NCBI GenBank assembly: GCA_002327885.1
Contig: DCUS01000130.1
Span: 502 to 12,216 of the forward strand
Length of the DNA: 11,715 nt
Direction: 5' to 3'
Source: Syntrophaceae bacterium UBA2208
Lineage (GTDB): Bacteria > Desulfobacterota > BSN033 > UBA1163
Positions 6,319-11,715 of the stretch are shown piece after piece. The position numbers were made by a program, and so were the translations under genes. Position 1 is the stretch's first letter. Each line of letters opens with the position of its first letter. A model generated the notes under the pieces. That model was not told where the DNA came from and searched no databases. It worked only from the letters and a program-made list of their open reading frames with translations.

Positions 6319-8631
6319 ATGGAACAGAATCCCAGTGATGAGGCATTGAAACAAAGAGTGACCGAACTGGAAAAAAGGTTAAAAGAGTTTGAACAAAAAG
6401 AAACGCATCAGAATTTCCAGGAGATGGCCAAACGTCTTGAGAAGATTGTAGAGATGGGCGATGATGGCATTATTGTCTTCGATGAAGATTATCAGATCGG
6501 GTTCGCGAATACGGTGGCCTCGGACCTGACAGGATATCCGAAAGAGAGATTGCTGGGGATGGATTTTCGGAAACTCTTGAGTGAAAGAGATATCGGTTAT
6601 TTATATCAAATGCATTCCGAAGTGGGTGCAGATGAGAGCAAGCGAGTCTGTACAGAGATGGAGGTTTTAACCGAGGGAGGACGGAAGCGGGATGCGGAGG
6701 TCTGTATCACCATTGCCAAGAAAGAAAAAGATGAAATGGAAACCTATGCCTACCTGAGAGATATCACCGAGAGAAAAAGAATGGAGAAGGAGGTTCGAGA
6801 GGCCACCAAGCGCTTTGAGAAGATCGCCGAGATGGGAGAGGATGGAATCATCGTTTTTGATGAAGATTCACGAATCGAATTCGCAAATCAGATGGCGTCT
6901 GAGATTATGGGCCTTCCGAAAGACCAGATCCTCGATCGGGAGTTTTTCTCCCTCATCGGCAAGCGGGACGAAGAATTTCTGGAGGAGATGGTCATGCGGG
7001 GAGAGGGCATGGGTGAAAAGGTCTGCACCGAGATGTCCCTCCACACCGCACCCGGTAAAATCAAAGAGACAGAGATTTGCGTCGCCCCGACGCAATCGGA
7101 AGACGGGCGAATCAAGACCTATGCCTACCTGAGAGATATCACCGAGAGAAAAAGGTTTGAGAAAAAATTGAAGGAATCGGAGGAAAAATTTCGAAACCTT
7201 TTTGAAAGGGTTCGGCATGGCCTGTTCATCAGCACCAAAGAGGGTTATTTTCTTGATTGCAATCAAGCCCTGTTAGAGATGGCGGGTTACCAGGACAAAA
7301 ATGAATTTTTAAAGATGGATATCGCCAAGAATCTCTACGTCAATCCCGGAGATCGAAAGACCTTTCAGAGGTTGATCGAACAACAGGGATTTGTCAAGGA
7401 CCTGGAGGTGGAGTTTAAGAAGAAGGACGGAGAGAAAATTACGGTTCTCCTGACCGCCCATGTGAAAAAGGATGAAAGGGGAGAAATCATTGGATATGAG
7501 GGGATCAACATTGACATCTCCGACCGGAAGAGAATGGAGAGGGAATTAAAAGAAGCCAACGACTTTTTAATGAATTTGATCGAGAGTTCTGTGGATGGCA
7601 TCATTGCGACTGACATGAAGGGAGATATTCTGCTCTTCAACAAGGGAGCGGAAAACCTCTTGGGCTACAAATCAGAGGAAATCGTGGGAAAGATGAATAT
7701 CCGGAGCATTTATCAGCCCGGCGTGGCAAAAGAGGTGATGGAGAAACTGAGAAACCCTGATTTGGGGGGAATTGGAAAATTGACCTCCTTTCCTATTTTC
7801 CACCGAAGAAAAGATGGAGAACTGATCGAAGGTGATCTTTCGGCTTCTCTCATCTATGACGAAAAAGGAAACGAGATTGCCAGCGTGGGCATCTTCAAGG
7901 ACCTCAGGGAAAGATTGAGAATAGAAAGGGAACTCCAGAAGATGCAGGAGGCCCTTCTTCAATCTGAAAAGTTGGCCGCCATGGGGAGACTGACCTCCCA
8001 AATCGCTCACGAATTGAACAATCCCATTTATGGGATTATGAACACCCTGGAGCTTCTTAAGACCGAAATTCCCCCGGAGAGTAAGAGGAGAAGGATTTTA
8101 GAGCTATCCCTCTCAGAGATTCAGAGGCTCTCTGAGATGCTTCGGAATATGCTTAGTTTCTCAAAGCCCGAAGAAGAAAAGCGAAGGCCTGTTAAAATAG
8201 ATGAGCTCATTGAAGGAATTCTGCTGGTGATGGAGAAACAAATGAGGGAATCGAATATCCAGGTGGAGACATTCTTCGATCCTGATATTCCGGAGATCAT
8301 GGCCTCCACCAACCAGATGAGACAGGTCATGCTGAACCTCATTAAAAATGCGAAGGAGGCCATGCCGAAGGGAGGGATCCTCACTGTCAGAACGAAAAGG
8401 GGGGACGATCATGTCATGGTCCTCCTCCAGGATACAGGGTTAGGGATTCCCGAAGAGATCAGGGGGAAGATCTTCGATGCCTTTTTCACAACCAAACAGA
8501 AGGTGAAAGGGGTTGGGTTGGGCCTTTCGGTTTGTTATGGGATTATTAAGGATCATGGCGGGGAGATCAAGGTGGAGAGTGAAGAAGGCAAAGGCACCAC
8601 CTTCACGATCCGGTTGCCTTTTGAGAGTTAA
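6319..8631 (+). CDS. Multi-PAS sensor histidine kinase
   Basis: The product, 770 residues from ATG 6319, starts with a short coiled coil (about 5-45) and then carries four PAS domains (about 40-155, 165-280, 290-405 and 415-535). Next come a HisKA domain with the phospho-acceptor His in IAHELNNP (H564) and a HATPase_c domain. The latter shows the N box (NLIKNAKEAM), the G1 box (DTGLGIP), the F box (FDAFFTTK) and the G2 box (GVGLGLS). No transmembrane segment or signal peptide is seen, so it is probably a soluble cytoplasmic sensor. PAS 1 and 2 are near duplicates. ATG 6319 has AAGGTG at 6304-6309 as a site; an upstream GTG at 6307 would add four residues. It follows MoaD by 64 bp. No receiver domain or response regulator is nearby. 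Confidence 0.93.
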   Translation: MEQNPSDEALKQRVTELEKRLKEFEQKETHQNFQEMAKRLEKIVEMGDDGIIVFDEDYQIGFANTVASDLTGYPKERLLGMDFRKLLSERDIGYLYQMHSEVGADESKRVCTEMEVLTEGGRKRDAEVCITIAKKEKDEMETYAYLRDITERKRMEKEVREATKRFEKIAEMGEDGIIVFDEDSRIEFANQMASEIMGLPKDQILDREFFSLIGKRDEEFLEEMVMRGEGMGEKVCTEMSLHTAPGKIKETEICVAPTQSEDGRIKTYAYLRDITERKRFEKKLKESEEKFRNLFERVRHGLFISTKEGYFLDCNQALLEMAGYQDKNEFLKMDIAKNLYVNPGDRKTFQRLIEQQGFVKDLEVEFKKKDGEKITVLLTAHVKKDERGEIIGYEGINIDISDRKRMERELKEANDFLMNLIESSVDGIIATDMKGDILLFNKGAENLLGYKSEEIVGKMNIRSIYQPGVAKEVMEKLRNPDLGGIGKLTSFPIFHRRKDGELIEGDLSASLIYDEKGNEIASVGIFKDLRERLRIERELQKMQEALLQSEKLAAMGRLTSQIAHELNNPIYGIMNTLELLKTEIPPESKRRRILELSLSEIQRLSEMLRNMLSFSKPEEEKRRPVKIDELIEGILLVMEKQMRESNIQVETFFDPDIPEIMASTNQMRQVMLNLIKNAKEAMPKGGILTVRTKRGDDHVMVLLQDTGLGIPEEIRGKIFDAFFTTKQKVKGVGLGLSVCYGIIKDHGGEIKVESEEGKGTTFTIRLPFES
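6742..6779 (+). repeat. 38-bp direct repeat in kinase gene, copy 1 (end of PAS1)
   Basis: Identical over 38 bp to 7117-7154, 375 bp downstream and in frame. It encodes the conserved TYAYLRDITERKR end of a PAS domain. Confidence 0.9.
7117..7154 (+). repeat. 38-bp direct repeat in kinase gene, copy 2 (end of PAS2)
   Basis: Second copy of the 38-bp identical stretch; the flanking PAS1 and PAS2 coding sequences are only partly similar, so the identity is concentrated at the domain ends. Confidence 0.9.
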
Positions 8632-8694
8632 GAAGAAGTGCCTAAAATTCCGTGATCGAGCCAAGGGGGGTGTCTCAGTAACGGTTTTACAATG

Positions 8695-8800
8695 ACCCTG
8701 GGCCTGTCATTCCCGCCGTGGCGAGAATCCAGGAATAACACTCCTGCCTGCCCTGCCTACCGGCAGACAGGCGTTCCCCGTCATGACATGGGGCGGGACT
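8695..8800. repeat. Intergenic repeat element with GC palindrome
   Basis: This block between the kinase and acs contains a TGTCATTCCCGCC...GAGAATCCAGG segment, a 20-bp near-palindrome, a GTCATGAC palindrome and GGGCGGGACTTTTTACGA. The TGTCATTCCCGC/GAATCCAG pattern is a widespread dispersed intergenic repeat theme in many bacteria. I saw no ORF in it. Boundaries are approximate, and whether it is mobile (MITE-like) is not shown. Confidence 0.5.
8752..8771 (-). repeat. 20-bp near-palindrome, copy 2
   Basis: CCTGCCTACCGGCAGACAGG agrees with the reverse complement of 939-958 at 18 of 20 positions, so the two copies are in opposite orientation about 7.8 kb apart. Confidence 0.7.
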
Positions 8801-8822
8801 TTTTACGATATCATCTATTTTA

Positions 8823-8851
8823 TTGACAAAAAATTCTGTATACAGTATACA
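8823..8851 (+). promoter_or_regulatory. Strong sigma70-type promoter for acs
   Basis: TTGACA (8823-8828, full consensus), a 17-bp spacer and TATACA (8846-8851, 5 of 6) lie about 55 bp upstream of the acs start. This is the best promoter in the window. Confidence 0.75.
8837..8851. promoter_or_regulatory. Candidate operator: 7-1-7 perfect inverted repeat over the acs -10
   Basis: TGTATAC-A-GTATACA is a perfect inverted repeat around A8844. Two more flanking positions on each side (8834-8835 with 8853-8854) also match after one mismatch. It covers the whole -10 hexamer and half of the spacer, the position where a bound repressor would block RNA polymerase. TGTATAC-type palindromes are seen with GntR-type and other HTH repressors, but I cannot name the regulator and none is in the window. 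Confidence 0.6.
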
Positions 8852-8904
8852 TAAAAAGGAAGGGACCCCAATATCGCTGAAAAAGGAGAGGAGGTTGTTG
8901 AAGC

Positions 8905-10878
8905 ATGATGAAAGAAAAAGGATTTATCTCTATTTTAGGAGAGAAAAAGTTATACGAACCCCCGGATGCAGTTAAGATGAAAGCCTATATTAAGAAAATG
9001 GAGGAGTATAAGGAGTTGTATCAGAAGTCGATTGACGATCCGGCGAAATTTTGGGGAGAGTTGGCAGAGCAGCTCGACTGGTATAAAAAATGGGATAAAG
9101 TGTTGGAATACGACTTTAACAAGCCGGAGGTGAAGTGGTTTAAGGGGGGAAAGCTCAATGCAAGTTATAACTGCCTTGATCGGCACCTCAATCACTGGCG
9201 GAGCAATAAGGTCGCTTTGATTTGGCAAGGAGAACCTTTGGAGGAGAACAGGGTATTCACTTACCAACAACTCCATTATCATGTTTGTAAATTTGCAAAT
9301 GTCTTGAAGAAGTTTGGGGTGAAGAAAGGAGATCGAGTCTCCATCTACTTGCCGATGATCCCTGAGCTCCCCATGGCCATGTTAGCCTGTGCAAGGATCG
9401 GGGCGATTCATAGTGTGGTGTTTGGAGGGTTCAGCTCTGAAGCTCTGCGGGATAGGATTAATGATTGTGGTTCAAAGATTCTGATCACTGCGGATGGTTA
9501 CTATCGAAGCGGAAGGATCATCCCCAATAAAATCAATGCCGATGAGGCCATTAAAGATTGTCCTGAGGTGGAGAAGGTCATCGTTGTCAAAAGGTTAGGC
9601 ATCGATGTGCCTTTTTCAAAAGAAAGGGACGTGTGGTGGCATGAAGAAGTAAGAAAAGAGGATATCAAACTCTACTGTGAACCGGAGATGATGGATGCCG
9701 AGGATGTCCTTTTCATTCTTTATACCAGCGGGAGCACAGGTAAACCAAAGGGAGTGGTTCATACCACCGGTGGGTATCTCCTTTTTGTGTATCAAACATT
9801 AAAATGGGTCTTTGACATCAAGGATGAGGATGTTTTCTTCTGCACAGCAGATATCGGGTGGGTGACGGGTCACAGTTATGTGGTGTATGGACCCTTGGCC
9901 CTTGGAGCGACGAGTTTGATGTTTGAGGGGGTTCCCACTTATCCCCACCCTGACAGATTTTGGGAGATTGTGGAAAGGTATCGAGTGAGTGTCTTTTATA
10001 CCGCGCCCACGGCCATCAGGGCGTTGATGAAAGAAGGTGAAGAGTGGGTGAAAAGAAGGGGGATTTCCAGTTTGAGATTGCTCGGATCAGTCGGAGAGCC
10101 GATCAATCCGGAGGCATGGAAGTGGTATCACACGAATGTCGGCCAGGAGAGATGCCCTATCCTGGACACCTGGTGGCAGACCGAGACCGGAGGATTTTTG
10201 ATTAGCCCCTTACCCATTACGCCCCTGAAGCCTGGATCGGCCACCTTTCCTTTTCCGGGGGTTGATCCAAAGATTATCAGGGAAGATGGGAGTGAATGTG
10301 AAGTCGAAGAGGGAGGTTCTCTGGTGATCGCCAAACCCTGGCCCGGGATGCTTCGGGGTTTCTGGAATGATCCGGATCGGAAGAGGTTTAAGGAAACGTA
10401 TTTTTCAATTTTTCCTGGTTATTATTTCACGGGAGATGGAGCTAAAAAGGATGAAGATGGATATTTCTGGCTGATGGGGAGAATCGACGATGTGATCAAC
10501 GTTTCAGGCCATCGCATCGGGACGGCTGAAGTGGAGAGCGCCTTGGTTTCTCATCCCTCCGTTGCTGAGTCCGCGGTCATCGGTATTCCCCATGAAGTGA
10601 AGGGGCAGGGGATCTATGCTTTCGTCACGTTGAAGACAGGAATCAAGAGTAGTGAAGAACTGAGAAAAGAACTTCTGGTCCATGTAAGAAAAACGATCGG
10701 CCCCATCGCCACCCCGGATAAGTTGCAATTTGCTGATTCCCTTCCCAAGACCCGGAGTGGTAAGATCATGAGGAGGATCTTGAGGAAAATAGCAGAGGGC
10801 AGGATCGAGGAATTGGGCGACACCTCTACGCTCACCGACCCCAGCGTCGTGATCCAACTCGCCGGTGAAAGATTGTAA
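8905..10878 (+). CDS. acsA: Acetyl-CoA synthetase (AMP-forming)
   Basis: This 657-residue cytoplasmic enzyme converts acetate, ATP and CoA to acetyl-CoA, AMP and PPi. The adenylate-forming core motif YTSGSTGKPKG is at 273-283. DTWWQTETGG at 421-430 includes W424, the Trp that restricts the acyl pocket to acetate-sized substrates in characterised Acs. GRIDDVINVSGHR (525-537) is the hinge region. PKTRSGKIMRR at 614-624 has the catalytic K620, the residue that is acetylated for control in other bacteria. The length matches Acs (about 650). ATG 8905 (or the next codon, ATG 8908) follows an AGGAGG site ending about 10 bp upstream. It has its own promoter at 8823, a palindromic operator candidate and a strong terminator, so it is likely a single-gene unit. 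A propionyl-CoA synthetase role is less likely given W424. Confidence 0.95.
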   Translation: MMKEKGFISILGEKKLYEPPDAVKMKAYIKKMEEYKELYQKSIDDPAKFWGELAEQLDWYKKWDKVLEYDFNKPEVKWFKGGKLNASYNCLDRHLNHWRSNKVALIWQGEPLEENRVFTYQQLHYHVCKFANVLKKFGVKKGDRVSIYLPMIPELPMAMLACARIGAIHSVVFGGFSSEALRDRINDCGSKILITADGYYRSGRIIPNKINADEAIKDCPEVEKVIVVKRLGIDVPFSKERDVWWHEEVRKEDIKLYCEPEMMDAEDVLFILYTSGSTGKPKGVVHTTGGYLLFVYQTLKWVFDIKDEDVFFCTADIGWVTGHSYVVYGPLALGATSLMFEGVPTYPHPDRFWEIVERYRVSVFYTAPTAIRALMKEGEEWVKRRGISSLRLLGSVGEPINPEAWKWYHTNVGQERCPILDTWWQTETGGFLISPLPITPLKPGSATFPFPGVDPKIIREDGSECEVEEGGSLVIAKPWPGMLRGFWNDPDRKRFKETYFSIFPGYYFTGDGAKKDEDGYFWLMGRIDDVINVSGHRIGTAEVESALVSHPSVAESAVIGIPHEVKGQGIYAFVTLKTGIKSSEELRKELLVHVRKTIGPIATPDKLQFADSLPKTRSGKIMRRILRKIAEGRIEELGDTSTLTDPSVVIQLAGERL

Positions 10879-10888
10879 AACCCCCTAC

Positions 10889-10930
10889 TTCGCCCCTCTC
10901 ATTCCTGTGAGGGGGGCGAACAAAAATTTT
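10889..10930 (+). terminator. Strong intrinsic terminator after acs
   Basis: TTCGCCCCTCTCA (10889-10901) pairs with TGAGGGGGGCGAA (10908-10920) over 13 bp with one U-G wobble and a 6-nt loop (TTCCTG). It is followed by CAAAAATTTT. It starts 11 bp after the acs stop. The T-run is short and preceded by A's, so some read-through is possible. Confidence 0.8.
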
Positions 10931-10945
10931 CTCAGTCTCAGTCAA

Positions 10946-11120
10946 CCCCGAGAGAAGGTCTTTGCCCTCTAATGGAAAAGTTCATGCGGGGCATTAAACC
11001 CCGCGGTCGTTCCGATCAGGAAATGGCCTTCACCCCATATGAGACCGGAGGTCTTACGGATGGGTCCCCGCTGCAAATCGATAAGACCCGAACGCGGGCA
11101 GAGGGGTTTTCTAATCGGGG
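10946..11120 (+). ncRNA. Possible structured leader RNA upstream of the last gene
   Basis: The segment can fold as a closed multibranch RNA. The closing stem pairs CCCCGA (10946-10951) with TCGGGG (11115-11120), continued by AGAA/TTCT and CCCTCT/AGAGGG (10965-10970 with 11100-11105). Inside lie four hairpins almost end to end: GCGGGG/CCCCGC (10986-11004), GGTC..TTCC/GGAA..GGCC (11005-11028), CCCAT..AGACC/GGTCT..ATGGG (11034-11064) and CCCGC/GCGGG (11067-11098). The closing stem stops 3-4 bases before the ribosome binding site of the next gene, a typical place for a cis-regulatory RNA. I recognise no known riboswitch consensus. Each stem is short, so chance folding is a real alternative, and the same bases can be read as a small ORF. 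Confidence 0.33.
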
Positions 11121-11139
11121 GAAAGAGGAGAAGAGATGA
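10972..11139 (+). CDS. Possible 55-residue small protein overlapping the next gene by ATGA
   Basis: ATG 10972 opens a 55-codon frame ending at TGA 11137-11139, whose stop overlaps the next gene's ATG 11136 in the classic ATGA arrangement of coupled genes. The product is polar, starts MEKFMRGIKPRGRSDQEMAF and contains PYETGGLTDGSP, with a basic, charged end and no membrane segment. I do not recognise it. Codon use looks unremarkable. Against it, there is no good ribosome binding site (GAGAAGG is 13 bp away), and the region also folds into nested hairpins. The frame is open without a stop from the acs TAA onward. A real small protein, an uncoded leader and a chance ORF are all possible. Confidence 0.4.
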   Translation: MEKFMRGIKPRGRSDQEMAFTPYETGGLTDGSPLQIDKTRTRAEGFSNRGKEEKR

Positions 11140-11715
11140 CCTTCTCCATAGCCAGGCTCAATAGGCTTCCCAGAGAAGAAAGAAATCGAATTTACCTCCA
11201 AATTGTTCCTCCCTCCTTATTTGAAAAATTTCAAATCGACCCAAAGACCTTGATGAATCAATTCGGAGAAAGAGTGGTTACGGGGATCTTTCCCCTCGAT
11301 GATAATTTCGCATGCATCGAGGTGAAATGCAGATCAGGAGACCAAGACTGTATTTTTTCTTGCCAAATTTCTTTGGAGAGTTTTATGGAAAGTCTTCACC
11401 TCGACTTCCTGAACATCAATGATCCTTTTTCAGAGAGGTTTAATGTGGATGTGGATAAATTTGGAAGGGATACTTTATTGGGCAACCGATCCAGGAACAT
11501 CCCCGAGGAGGTGAAAGCCATGGAGGCTGGCTTAGCCCCCGGAATGGTCAGGAAAGGATTAGGGCTGATGGGGGAATCCACGAAGTGTCTGGAGAGGTTT
11601 ATGGAAACCTTAGGATTGAAGACCATCACCATGGGTGCCCTTTACTATCATAACGCCATCATGTGGGAAAAATACGGTTTCACCTACTTCAGAGGCGGCA
11701 AGATGATGGAAAAAA
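11136..11715 (+). CDS. Unrecognised protein with Cys cluster and GNAT-like C-terminal motif (partial, 3' end off window)
   Basis: ATG 11136 is preceded by AGAGGAG (11124-11130), and the frame is open to the window end, giving 193 residues without a stop. There is no signal peptide or membrane helix. Residues 60-76 hold four cysteines spaced C60-x4-C65-x6-C72-x3-C76, a possible metal or redox site. A Gly/Met-rich stretch, GMVRKGLGLMGES, spans 136-148. The end, GALYYHNAIMWEKYGF (167-182), resembles motif B of GNAT acyltransferases (N..A...YekxGF), where the acyl-CoA-binding fold closes. I could not assign a family. It lies downstream of acs behind a terminator, and possibly coupled to the 55-residue ORF. 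A role in acyl-CoA metabolism or in modifying Acs is only a guess from position and motif. Confidence 0.75.
   Translation, partial: MTFSIARLNRLPREERNRIYLQIVPPSLFEKFQIDPKTLMNQFGERVVTGIFPLDDNFACIEVKCRSGDQDCIFSCQISLESFMESLHLDFLNINDPFSERFNVDVDKFGRDTLLGNRSRNIPEEVKAMEAGLAPGMVRKGLGLMGESTKCLERFMETLGLKTITMGALYYHNAIMWEKYGFTYFRGGKMMEK

Noticed and set aside
6742..7154. CRISPR-like or mobile repeat
   Set aside because: Only two copies, inside a coding sequence and in frame, explained by duplicated PAS domains.
6868..7266. 132-residue minus-strand ORF inside the kinase gene
   Set aside because: Opposite strand of conserved PAS-coding sequence; no motif and no ribosome binding site that stands out.
8837..8851. 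FadR-type GntR operator (TNGTNNNACNA)
   Set aside because: The half-site spacing around the centre A8844 does not fit that consensus, so the regulator family is left open.
10940..11120. Known structural RNAs (6S, SRP, RNase P, tmRNA, tRNA, T-box)
   Set aside because: None of their conserved core sequences (for example the SRP GGAAGGAAGCAG core or tRNA T-loop) is present.
11016..11201. 61-residue minus-strand ORF in the gap after acs
   Set aside because: It overlaps the start of the last plus-strand gene and its ribosome binding site, and has no supporting signal.

Overview
The window looks like a chromosomal piece of an anaerobic, Desulfobacterota-like (deltaproteobacterial) organism of medium GC content. 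The clues are a 2-oxoacid:ferredoxin oxidoreductase, a tungsten-type aldehyde:ferredoxin oxidoreductase (AOR) paired with a MoaD-like carrier, a multi-PAS histidine kinase of a style common in that group, and AT-rich and palindromic intergenic repeats often seen there. The taxonomic reading is an inference from gene content and repeat style, not from a marker gene.

Layout, left to right. (1) 1-806: the tail of the beta subunit and the complete gamma subunit of a 2-oxoacid:ferredoxin oxidoreductase, 2 bp apart. (2) 820-985: a degenerate inverted-repeat element with a GC palindrome. (3) 989-1902: a PlsC-type acyltransferase and a 70-residue, very basic small protein, each next to intergenic hairpins. 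(4) 1965-3124, minus strand: a deoxynucleoside kinase and a universal stress protein. (5) 3125-4095: a divergent promoter region and proC on the plus strand. (6) 4223-8631, plus strand: AOR, a MoaD-like carrier starting at TTG 1 nt after the AOR stop, and a four-PAS histidine kinase with no response regulator in the window. (7) 8632-8904: a second repeat element, then a strong sigma70-type promoter whose -10 lies in a perfect 7-1-7 inverted repeat. (8) 8905-10920: acetyl-CoA synthetase with a good intrinsic terminator. (9) 10921-11715: a region that can be read as a structured leader RNA or as a 55-codon ORF overlapping the next gene by ATGA. It is followed by an unrecognised protein with four clustered cysteines and a GNAT-like C-terminal motif, cut by the window end.

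How the genes fit together. Kor, AOR and Acs all connect acyl-CoA, aldehyde and carboxylate pools to ferredoxin and acetyl-CoA, as expected in an anaerobe that handles organic acids. ProC, PlsC and the nucleoside kinase are housekeeping genes. No CRISPR array, prophage, transposase, rRNA or tRNA was seen. The least explained part is the right end (10921-11715), which is where I would look first for something undescribed.
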